In this document: one piece after another, positions 19,156 through 26,575 of the stretch | Numbering within the stretch: position 1 is the stretch's first letter | How the letters are laid out: each line of letters opens with the position of its first letter | Assembly: GCF_963665445.1 (NCBI RefSeq) | Contig: NZ_OY762276.1 | Coordinates: 3,652,601-3,716,600, forward strand | Direction: 5' to 3' | Length of the DNA: 64,000 nucleotides | From: an uncultured Desulfobulbus sp. | Lineage (GTDB): Bacteria; Desulfobacterota; Desulfobulbia; Desulfobulbales; Desulfobulbaceae | The notes under the pieces: generated by a model | What the model was told of the DNA's origin: nothing | The model's database searches: none | Seen by the model: the letters and a program-made list of their open reading frames with translations, nothing else | Position numbers and translations under genes: made by a program

Positions 19156-20838
19156 ATGGATCTGCTCATCTTTTCCCTTGATAATATATTCCTGCTCCTG
19201 CAACAGATGGCGGCGTTTTTGGTCATTGCCTACCTCTTCACCAAGACCCCGGCGTTCCGGTCTTTTCGGGTCGAATCGCTGGCCGACCGGCACATGCTCA
19301 GCCTCTATCTGGTCTTTTCCGTCTTCTCCATTCTCGGCACCTACTTCGGTCTGCCGGTCAAGGATGCCATCGCCAACACCCGCGCCATCGGGGCCGTGCT
19401 GGCCGGCATCGTCGGCGGACCCAAACTCGGCCTTGCGGTCGGATTCACCGCCGGTCTCCATCGCTTCACCCTGGGCGGCTTCACCGCCTTATCCTGTGGC
19501 GTTTCCACCACAACCGAGGGGTTGATCGGCGGCCTGGTTCACCTCTACCTGCTGCGCAATCACCGCCAACACCTGCTGCTCAGCCCCCAGGTCGCCTTTT
19601 TCACCACCTTTGTGGCCGAGATCTCCCAGATGCTCATCATCCTGGCACTGGCCCGCCCCTTTGCCGATGCGTTGGACCTGGTGCAGGTCATCGCCCTGCC
19701 GATGATCCTGGCCAACAGCGCCGGTGCCGCGATATTCGTCAGCATCATCCGGGACCAGCAGCGGACCTACGATGAACTGAGCGTGCTCTTTTCCGCCAAG
19801 GCCATGCGCATTGCCGAGCGTACCCTGACCATCCTCGGCAAAGGATTTCCCGCAGCCGGTGCCGAGGAACTGGCGCAGATAGTCCACGAGGAAACCGGCG
19901 TCGGCGCGGTGGCCATCACCGACCGGGAAAAGGTTCTGGCCTTTACCGGCATCGGCTCCGACCATCACCGGGCCGGGCAGGTCCTGACCTCTCCGCACAT
20001 CATCAAATCGATCGAGGAAAACCGAATCGTCTATGCAGACGGCATCAACCAGTCCTGGAAATGCGCCCTTGCCACGGACTGCCCCCTGGGCTCGGCCCTG
20101 TCGGTGCCCATTCGGGTCGACAACGAACTCATCGGCACCATCAACCTCTTTGAAACCAAGGATACGCTCTTCCTCGGCCTCAACAAGACCCTGGGCGAGG
20201 GCATCGCCAACCTGATCTCCGACCAGATCCTCCACGCCCGCTACAACGAGCAGAAGAACCTGCTGGTGCAGGCGGAGCTCAAACTGGTCCAGGCCCAGAT
20301 CAATCCCCATTTTCTCTTTAACGCGCTCAACACCATCATCGCCGTGATCCGCAAGGACGCTGACCAGGCACGTGACCTGCTGCTCCATCTCTCCAATTTT
20401 TTTCGCAAAAACCTCAAACGGACCACCGATATCTCCACCCTGGCCGAGGAACTTGACCACGTGCAATCCTATCTCAAAATTGAAAAGGCGCGCTTCGGCG
20501 ACCAACTGACCCTGGAGATGGATATCGACCAGAGCCTGCTTGCCCTGCGGTTGCCTGTCTTTTCGCTGCAACCGTTGATTGAGAATGCGGTCAAGCATGG
20601 CATCTCACAGATACTCGGACCGGGCAGAGTCCGCCTCAGCGCCCATCGTCAAGGGGACACCGCGGTGATCGAGATCGAGGACAATGGCGGCAACTTTCAG
20701 AAGAACCGGGAGCCCAGAGGGCTGGGGATGAATATTGTCGAAAAAAGGATTAAAAATCTTTATGGAGATCAGTACGGCTTGGAGGTATCCTGCATCCGTC
20801 AAGAAAAGACCTTGATTACCATCCGCCTGCCCTACTGA
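19156..20838 (+). CDS. LytS/BtsS-type membrane sensor histidine kinase
   Basis: About 560 residues. The N-terminal 190 or so form a 5TM-5TMR_LYT sensor region (SIFSLDN-like FSLDNIFLLLQQMAAFLVIAYL through ALPMILANSAGAAIF, with the GPKLGLAVGFTAGLHRFTLGG loop). A GAF-like domain follows (IVHEETGVGAVAITDREKVLAFTG...SALSVPIRVDNELIGTINLF). The His_kinase domain has the phospho-acceptor His385 in QAQINPHFLFNALNTI and an ATPase with LQPLIENAVKHG (N box) and RGLGMNIVEKRI. I chose the ATG at 19156, preceded by GAGAGG; an earlier ATG at 19138 has no ribosome site. BtsS and YpdA of this architecture sense pyruvate. Confidence 0.9.
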   Translation: MDLLIFSLDNIFLLLQQMAAFLVIAYLFTKTPAFRSFRVESLADRHMLSLYLVFSVFSILGTYFGLPVKDAIANTRAIGAVLAGIVGGPKLGLAVGFTAGLHRFTLGGFTALSCGVSTTTEGLIGGLVHLYLLRNHRQHLLLSPQVAFFTTFVAEISQMLIILALARPFADALDLVQVIALPMILANSAGAAIFVSIIRDQQRTYDELSVLFSAKAMRIAERTLTILGKGFPAAGAEELAQIVHEETGVGAVAITDREKVLAFTGIGSDHHRAGQVLTSPHIIKSIEENRIVYADGINQSWKCALATDCPLGSALSVPIRVDNELIGTINLFETKDTLFLGLNKTLGEGIANLISDQILHARYNEQKNLLVQAELKLVQAQINPHFLFNALNTIIAVIRKDADQARDLLLHLSNFFRKNLKRTTDISTLAEELDHVQSYLKIEKARFGDQLTLEMDIDQSLLALRLPVFSLQPLIENAVKHGISQILGPGRVRLSAHRQGDTAVIEIEDNGGNFQKNREPRGLGMNIVEKRIKNLYGDQYGLEVSCIRQEKTLITIRLPY

Positions 20839-20895
20839 GACAGAGCGATTAAAATTCTCTGCCCCTACGTCTTTTGAACTCCTCACAAGGCTCTC

Positions 20896-21606
20896 ATGAT
20901 ACGCGCCCTCATTGTCGACGATGAACCGCATGCTCGGGAAGAGTTGCAGGCCCTGCTGGCCGAAACCGGGGCTATCGAGGTGGTGGGTGCAAGCGCCAAT
21001 GCCCTGGAGGGAATCAAGGCGATCAACACGCTGCGGCCGGAGGTGCTCTTTCTTGATATCCACATGCCGGTCATAAACGGTTTTGAGATGTTGGCCATGG
21101 TCAACCAGAAGTTCATGCCCCACGTGGTCTTCACCACCGCCTACGATGAATATTCCCTCAAGGCCTTTGAGGAAAAAACGCTGGATTACCTGCTCAAGCC
21201 GGTGGAGCCGGCACGACTGGCCAAGACGATTGCCAAGCTGCGGGAGTTGCTGCGCTCCGGGCCGGCCCCTGTGTATGATGTGGATCCCATCAATCGCATC
21301 CCTTGCCTGGTCGGACAACGGGTCAGGCTGGTCTGCCTCCAGGAGGTGGAGTACGTGGCCACCGGTGTGGCCGGGACCCAGGTGTTCACCGCCGAGGATG
21401 GGCTCTATACGGAGATCACCCTCAAAGTGCTGGAGGAGAGAGCCGGGCTTCTGCGATGCCACAAGCAGTATCTGGTCAACATGGAGTGCATCAGAGAAAT
21501 TGTCTTTCTCACCAATGGCGCGGCTGAAATCCACACGCTTTCCGGAAAAAAGATCCCGGTGAGCCGACGCTATCTCAAATACCTCAAACAACGCCTCCTC
21601 CTCTAG
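20896..21606 (+). CDS. LytTR-family response regulator (BtsR-like)
   Basis: A 236-residue regulator with a receiver domain (acidic pair in LIVDDEPHARE, phospho-acceptor Asp54 in LFLDIHMPVINGFE, Lys in LDYLLKPVEP) and a C-terminal LytTR DNA-binding domain (RVRLVCLQEVEYVATGVAGTQVFTAEDGLYTEITL...RCHKQYLVNMECI...PVSRRYLKYLKQRL). It follows the sensor kinase by about 57 bp and should be its partner. LytTR proteins bind paired direct repeats, and such repeats are present upstream of the cstA-family gene. Confidence 0.92.
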   Translation: MIRALIVDDEPHAREELQALLAETGAIEVVGASANALEGIKAINTLRPEVLFLDIHMPVINGFEMLAMVNQKFMPHVVFTTAYDEYSLKAFEEKTLDYLLKPVEPARLAKTIAKLRELLRSGPAPVYDVDPINRIPCLVGQRVRLVCLQEVEYVATGVAGTQVFTAEDGLYTEITLKVLEERAGLLRCHKQYLVNMECIREIVFLTNGAAEIHTLSGKKIPVSRRYLKYLKQRLLL

Positions 21607-21818
21607 CCGGAGACCGGGAATGCAGAGAACTTGTGCCCGGGTAAAGGCCAGCTATAACCTCTTTAAATAACAACAATTTCTAAAAAACCGCCCTCCCCGG
21701 GGACGAGCGCGCAGCAAGAATTCACAAAAACTCCTTTTTTCTCTATGTCTTCGGCCATAAAATCGGGTAAAAAGCTGCAGCATTTATCCGTTTTCCCCTT
21801 CTTCGAGAACCCCCACGT

Positions 21819-22337
21819 ATGATCCGTATTTCTTTTTTTTGTCTGGCCGTCGTCTTGTTGAGTTCCACCTGTTTCGCCTATTCCGGCGTCGTTGTGAACG
21901 TCTTTGACGGTGACAGCATCACTCTCATGAACAAGGGCAAGAAACTTCGCGTCACCCTCTATGGAATCGATGCTCCGGAACTCAAACAGGAGCACGGCCC
22001 GGAATCACGAGACTTTCTCGCCTCTTTTGTCAATAAGGAATCCGTTGAGGCCACCTCCATTGGCAAAGTTGGCAAGGGCAAGATGACCGGGACGGTCATG
22101 CTCGGCGATGACAACATCAACGAGTTGATGATCCTCAACGGCAAGGCCTGGGTTGACCGAAAGGGTTGTCGCGAAGAGTTTTGCAACACCTGGATCAAGA
22201 TGGAAGAGGCGGCCAAGGCCACCAGAAAAGGCTTGTGGAGCAGTCCCGCCCCCGAACCTCCCTGGGAGTTTCAAAAACATGGGCCCCGCAAAACGATAGC
22301 ACCGAACAAGACCCATATTAAGGTTGCACCTCGATAA
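21819..22337 (+). CDS. Secreted staphylococcal-nuclease-like protein
   Basis: A 172-residue protein with a signal peptide (residues 1-20, ending STCFA) and an SNase (TNase) fold: VVNVFDGDSITLMNKGKKLRVTLYGIDAPELKQEHG, with Arg44 and Glu54 in the positions of the nuclease's Arg35 and Glu43. The second catalytic Arg of the family (in YGRxLA) is not obvious; the aligned stretch reads GKGKMTGTVML, so activity may be altered. NGKAWVDRKGC and AAKATRKGLW near the end are typical. It is a stand-alone gene ending in a strong terminator. Confidence 0.85.
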   Translation: MIRISFFCLAVVLLSSTCFAYSGVVVNVFDGDSITLMNKGKKLRVTLYGIDAPELKQEHGPESRDFLASFVNKESVEATSIGKVGKGKMTGTVMLGDDNINELMILNGKAWVDRKGCREEFCNTWIKMEEAAKATRKGLWSSPAPEPPWEFQKHGPRKTIAPNKTHIKVAPR

Positions 22338-22372
22338 GCGTCATTGCCTCATTGATGAACAACAATCCCCTG

Positions 22373-22430
22373 GTGAACGCCAATAAAAAAGGGGGCCGAT
22401 TTTTCGGCCCCCTTTTTTATTGGCGTTCAC
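22373..22430. terminator. Long perfect palindromic terminator
   Basis: Two 27-bp arms (22373-22399 and 22404-22430) pair without a mismatch around a TTTT loop. The core is AAAAAAGGGGGCCGA and its complement, so both strands carry a T run after the GC stem. It lies about 35 bp after the nuclease gene and may stop transcription from both sides. Confidence 0.85.
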
Positions 22431-22604
22431 TCAACCTCACAAGTGAGGTTTTTTCATCCCCAGAAATGACTGTACAAGTGGTTGTATTCGGTCTGCGGCG
22501 TAGAGGACAGCTCTCCTGCGCGTTCTTTTATCCTTAGCCACGACTTGTACTTGGGAGGGAAGCAGGTCGACCTGCAACAGGTAAGTCTCCCCAAAATCAG
22601 CACG

Positions 22605-23048
22605 TCAAGCGCTTGCCGAGTCTAAACGCTTTTCGAGCTTACGCGCCAAGCCCAACATGGTTTCAATCTCTTCAACCGTCGGGATTTTTATCGAGCAGGC
22701 ATAGGGGTCACAGATATCCTGGTAGCTATCCAGTTGCCGAACCGACTCTTCCATACCCGCAATCGCTTCCGGCATCCACCGCTCAAGAGCATCGACCAGA
22801 TCATGCATGGTATGGTTATACGGCAGTCGACCGATCTCCATCAGGGCACTCATCACCAGTTTTTCGATGGCCATGGCAATCAGGTTATAAAGGATCTCGG
22901 TGGTGAATACTTTTTTCTTGTGGCGAAAAGCGGTCTCAGCCAACTGAAGAAACTGGCGGCCTTCAACCTTGTACTCCTCCCAGTTTTCGATCGCCTGGGT
23001 TCGAATATCTGCAAATCCAACTAATGATGACGGTGTCATATTCGCCAT
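22605..23048 (-). CDS. HEPN-like domain protein
   Basis: A 147-residue, mostly helical acidic protein. The stretch LYNLIAMAIEKLVMSALMEIGRLPYNHTMHDLVDALE resembles a HEPN domain, in which a helix with an 'AIEK' type motif precedes a short loop and an 'HxLxxL' helix. HEPN proteins act as RNases or as nucleotide- or nitrogen-metabolism accessory factors, so a precise role cannot be given. A ribosome site (GAGGGGG) precedes the ATG at 23048. It is on the strand of the nif genes and about 450 bp after the ferredoxin gene, so it may be a late member of the nif region. The HEPN assignment is by pattern only. Confidence 0.6.
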   Translation of the reverse strand: MANMTPSSLVGFADIRTQAIENWEEYKVEGRQFLQLAETAFRHKKKVFTTEILYNLIAMAIEKLVMSALMEIGRLPYNHTMHDLVDALERWMPEAIAGMEESVRQLDSYQDICDPYACSIKIPTVEEIETMLGLARKLEKRLDSASA

Positions 23049-23495
23049 AACCTATCCCCCTCTTTTAAACACAAGCCCACCCCCGGTTTACCCGGTTGGG
23101 CGATCTATGTAGAATAAAGCCGATTATCTTGCGAAAATGCAGCGTTTTCCCTCAAACCGTCTTTCACAGTACATATCTCCATGGCGGAGGCGACTCATCA
23201 ACCAGAAGAGGCGGCAATCGAGCCACCGCGAGCGCCCCAATTCGCCTTGGTTATGTTGATCCGCAGGAAGCTGCATGCGGGGTATTGCTTACTCTCTGAC
23301 CAAGGATTCTTTTTTCTGCGAAAGATTTCTCGGTCAGCCATTTCCTGCAACCGGCACCAAGAAGACTCATTGCCGGACTGCCACGCTCTTGTTTGTCGTG
23401 TTTTACCCAAAAAATAGCACACGTTCTCGCCCCACGAAGACAGGAGCAACCGAGGTTGCCCCTGATCATCGTACCAACCAACAAGGGATGAACGC
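23049..23495. other. Gene-free stretch between the ferredoxin and HEPN-like genes
   Basis: Short overlapping frames exist on both strands, but none has a ribosome site with a recognisable product. I looked for a GG-N10-GC sigma-54 element upstream of the HEPN-like gene and saw only TTGG-N8-GC near 23350-23360, which has the wrong spacing. No hairpin of terminator type is evident after the ferredoxin gene. Confidence 0.4.
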
Positions 23496-23798
23496 TTACC
23501 CGATGAGATAATCCGCGGCAGGTTCCCCTTCCTCGATGCTGTCCAAAATCTCATCGATAATCTCGGTGCTGGTCACGCCCTTGTACCACCAGTTGTTCGG
23601 CTGGACCACCATCACCGGACCATTCTCGCACTGTTTGAGACAACCGGTGGCGATAATCTGTACATCCAAGCCGCGATCAAGGATCTCTTCTTCAAGATAC
23701 TGCAAAAAGCCGTCGGTCTGCTTGTGGCAGATGCCTTTGGGATCGCCTTTTGAGCGAAAACTCTGACAAACCAAAATTTGTTTTTCAGGGATAGCCAT
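23496..23798 (-). CDS. Thioredoxin-like [2Fe-2S] ferredoxin, nif-associated
   Basis: A 100-residue ferredoxin of the thioredoxin-fold type. The four ligands are Cys11 and Cys24 (VCQSFRSKGDPKGIC) and Cys53 and Cys57 (ATGCLKQCENGP), the spacing of this family. The conserved VMVVQPNNWWYKGVT segment follows. Such ferredoxins occur in nif regions of several diazotrophs, where they are thought to serve electron transfer or cluster assembly. It lies 33 bp after the NifB-like gene on the same strand and is likely part of the nif transcript. Confidence 0.92.
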   Translation of the reverse strand: MAIPEKQILVCQSFRSKGDPKGICHKQTDGFLQYLEEEILDRGLDVQIIATGCLKQCENGPVMVVQPNNWWYKGVTSTEIIDEILDSIEEGEPAADYLIG

Positions 23799-23831
23799 GG
23801 TGCCTTCCTTTACATTGATAATAATCGAATT

Positions 23832-24986
23832 TTATTTACATTTTTTCTTTTTGCCGCCACCGTAAAGCACATCGACCGTGCCTTCGATGTTATCCTCGGT
23901 GAGGAGAACACGAATACCGTGCCCAGCGAGGACTTCCCGTGGACGCTGACCGGCACTGGCTGCCAACAGGGCAAAACAGTCATGCAGGGTTTCGGCCAAC
24001 TGATCCCAACGCGCCTCACCACTGCCTGCGGGTGGAGCCTGCCGTGTTTCCAGCAGACAGTTCAAGCCATCTTCACGGGGGCCATAGATAAGAAACGTCT
24101 TTGTTTGTCCGAGATGAAGATCCACATCCATGCCGCTGCCACTGGCAACAGCAACTCGCATCCGGGTCTTGGTCGGTTTCGGCAAGCCGACATCAATTGT
24201 TTCCTTGGAACCGCAGCCGCACCCTGAAGCACAACCACAGGATTCGACAGCCACCAGCAGCGAGGTGGTCGGCAGGTACTGATTGGTCAGTTTGGCAATC
24301 TGCTCCATGTGCACCCGTGTCGGCTCTTCCGGCACATTCTCCTGTTCCAGATCGGCGACAAAGGGCACCAGTTCCATTGCCGTGGCCCCAAGTTGTGCCA
24401 TATTCTCTGCGAGAGTAACAAGCTGATGAGCATTCAGTCCTGGGTAGACTGTTGTCCGGATGGTGACCGCAACCCCGGCATCGGCAAAGGCCTTGACCGC
24501 CTTGACCTGTTCATCCAGGAATTGGGGAACGACCACCTGCAAGGGTACGGTTTTCTTGCCAGGGCGAATCCAGGCATACAGCTTTTCAGCCGTCTCCGCC
24601 TCCTGGGTTTCCACCAGCAAGGTCACTCCATTCAAGCCTGCATCGGCCAACCCCTTTGCCTGGTCGGCTGCCCCCCAGCCAAGAGTCGTTACGCCAAGGG
24701 AAAGATTTGGATATTCCTGGCGAATCATGGAAACGGTGGCCATGGTTGCGGCTATGGAGGCCAAGGGATCTCCTGGGCCATCGATTTCCACATGGGTCAC
24801 CCCCTCATGCTGACCTATCTCGGTTAAAACTTCGGATGCATTCAGCGCTTGACCTTTTCTTCCTTCAGGAGCATATCGCATTCGAAAAGAGGCGATGGGA
24901 GCCACCGGCAACTGCAAAGCAGAAGCAGATATTTCGCTCTGAGGTTCGACATATCCGGGGGCGGTGGAAATAGGGATGACGGTCAT
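23832..24986 (-). CDS. NifB-like radical-SAM-fold protein without cluster cysteines, fused to a NifX-type domain
   Basis: 384 residues. The first two thirds align by eye with the SAM barrel of NifB: a start like VAPIASFRMRYAPEGRKG against NifB's VAPACNIQCNYCNRKY, then ALNASEVL, then the diagnostic DGPGDPLAS (NifB AGPGDPLAN), LSLGVTTLG and TIRTTVYPGLN. All three CX3CX2C cysteines are missing. A Cys-rich knot SCGCASGCGCGS (about residues 245-260) leads to a C-terminal dinitrogenase-cofactor (NifX/NifB C-terminal) domain: MRVAVASGSGMDVDLHLGQTKTFLIY. The end is lysine-rich (GGGKKKKCK). It occupies the slot after nifK where nifE/nifN/nifB are usual. It cannot do radical chemistry by the usual route; a cofactor carrier or scaffold role is my inference. 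Start ATG 24986 was chosen over the longer frame to 25145, which reads through a repeat. Confidence 0.82.
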   Translation of the reverse strand: MTVIPISTAPGYVEPQSEISASALQLPVAPIASFRMRYAPEGRKGQALNASEVLTEIGQHEGVTHVEIDGPGDPLASIAATMATVSMIRQEYPNLSLGVTTLGWGAADQAKGLADAGLNGVTLLVETQEAETAEKLYAWIRPGKKTVPLQVVVPQFLDEQVKAVKAFADAGVAVTIRTTVYPGLNAHQLVTLAENMAQLGATAMELVPFVADLEQENVPEEPTRVHMEQIAKLTNQYLPTTSLLVAVESCGCASGCGCGSKETIDVGLPKPTKTRMRVAVASGSGMDVDLHLGQTKTFLIYGPREDGLNCLLETRQAPPAGSGEARWDQLAETLHDCFALLAASAGQRPREVLAGHGIRVLLTEDNIEGTVDVLYGGGKKKKCK

Positions 24987-25017
24987 GATGGGTTGCCCAA
25001 AGTTGAAAAAAGGAAAG

Positions 25018-25083
25018 ATATCGTTCTTGAAAAAAGCTACGTGAACGACGTTTCGTGCTGCGCAACTCGCAATTTGCGAGATG
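25018..25083. repeat. Dispersed repeat, family C, diverged partial copy
   Basis: TCGTTCTTGAAAAAAGCTACGTGAACGACGTTTCGTG followed by CGCAACTCGCAATTTGCGAG matches, in inverted orientation, the hairpin half of the 54.4-kb copy. It lies in the leader between nifK and the NifB-like gene. A separate hairpin with arms GCTTCGGTGG and CCACCGAAGG flanks nifK's 3' side (about 25122-25161). Confidence 0.6.
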
Positions 25084-25177
25084 AAGTATTTGGATGTTAC
25101 CTGGTACAGCAGTTGAGCATGCTTCGGTGGCGGGACAAGGAGCAACCCACCACCGAAGGGATTATTGCAACATTTAA

Positions 25178-26551
25178 TCAGTACACCAGCTCCAACTTGA
25201 TTTCAGATGCATCCCTGTCTTGACGATCCAGAAGAGCATTGAGCACTTTTTCCAGGAAGCGGAGTCCGCCTTTGTAGCCAACTGTCGGGAAGTACTGATG
25301 CCCCTGACGATCGAGGATCGGGAAGCCCCAGCGGATAAAGGGGATGTCTTCATCACGGGCAATGTACTTGCCGTAGGTGTTCCCGATGAGCAGGTCGACC
25401 GGATCGTTCTTGATCCACTGATGGAGCAGGAACATATCAGCTTTCTGGCGAACGTTGACCGGGAAGGGAGAATCCTTGGTCAGCTCTTTGATCCGATCCT
25501 CGAACCGCTTGCCGGGGGTGCCGGTGACGATGTGTACCGGACACATGTCGATGGAGACCAGGAACTCGGTCATGGCGATCAGCTGATCGGGGTCGCCGTA
25601 CAGCGCTACCTTTTTGTGGTAGAAGTACTGATGCATGTCGGAGATCAGATCCACCAACTGCCCACGTTCGTAGGCGATCTCGTCCGGAACCACGGTACCG
25701 GCCACTGTGCGCAGGGCATCGATAAAGCGGTCGGTTGCCTTCAGGCCGTAGGGGATATCGAGCACACGGCAGGGAACCTTGTACTTGGTATCCAGCAGGC
25801 GGGCTGCATCCGCCGAACACCAGTCACCCAAGGCCAGGGTACCGATGGCATCGCCGCAACCCTTGAGTTCGGCAACGGTGACGCCACCCTTGGGGAACAT
25901 GGAGTACTCGCCGGTCAGCGGTCCGTTGAGGACACCGGAGGTATCCGGGAACAGGGTGATATCGGCACCGACCAGGGCGGCCAACCGTTTGATCTCTTCC
26001 ATGTCAGACGGCTCAACCCAACCGGGGATAACATTGACCTTGCCGTTTTTCTTCCCGGTGGGCTCTGCCAGATCGGCCATTGCCTTGACCATGTTGGAAA
26101 AACCAGTGACATGGGAGCCAACATAACTCGGAGTATTGGCGCCGAGCACGGTCTTGCCTTCGGGTACCAGTCCGTCAGTTTTGGCCTTCTTAAAGATCTG
26201 GGGAAGGTCGTCGCCGATGGTTTCTGAAAGACAGGTCGTATGGACGGCGATGACTTCCGGATTGTACACGTTGAAGATGTTGTTAATAGCCTGCAACAGG
26301 TTGGCCTGTCCGCCGAAGACCGAAGCCCCTTCAGTAAAGGAACTGGTGGATGCCGAAATCGGTTCTTTATAGTGCCGGGTCAGGGCGGAGCGATGATAGG
26401 CGCAACAACCCTGGGAGCCGTGGCTGTGGGGAAGACAGCCTTGAATACCTAATGCCGCGTACATGGCGCCGATGGGCTGGCAGGTCTTCGCCGGGTTAAT
26501 GACGACGGCGCTGCGCTCTTTAATTTCTTTGGGTGTATGTCGAAGTAGCAT
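25178..26551 (-). CDS. nifK: Nitrogenase molybdenum-iron protein beta chain
   Basis: 457 residues, the short form of NifK that lacks the N-terminal extension of Azotobacter-type proteins. P-cluster ligands: Cys24 (INPAKTCQPIGAM), Cys49 or Cys50 (HGSQGCCAYHRS) and Cys107 (HTTCLSETIGDD). The STSSFTEGASVFGGQANLLQAI block and GNTYGKYIARDEDIPFIRWGFPILDR near the end are typical of NifK and distinguish it from NifN. It is 24 bp downstream of nifD. With NifD it forms the heterotetramer that reduces N2. Confidence 0.97.
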   Translation of the reverse strand: MLLRHTPKEIKERSAVVINPAKTCQPIGAMYAALGIQGCLPHSHGSQGCCAYHRSALTRHYKEPISASTSSFTEGASVFGGQANLLQAINNIFNVYNPEVIAVHTTCLSETIGDDLPQIFKKAKTDGLVPEGKTVLGANTPSYVGSHVTGFSNMVKAMADLAEPTGKKNGKVNVIPGWVEPSDMEEIKRLAALVGADITLFPDTSGVLNGPLTGEYSMFPKGGVTVAELKGCGDAIGTLALGDWCSADAARLLDTKYKVPCRVLDIPYGLKATDRFIDALRTVAGTVVPDEIAYERGQLVDLISDMHQYFYHKKVALYGDPDQLIAMTEFLVSIDMCPVHIVTGTPGKRFEDRIKELTKDSPFPVNVRQKADMFLLHQWIKNDPVDLLIGNTYGKYIARDEDIPFIRWGFPILDRQGHQYFPTVGYKGGLRFLEKVLNALLDRQDRDASEIKLELVY

Positions 26552-26575
26552 TGTTCTGCCCTCTAAGTTGATGCT

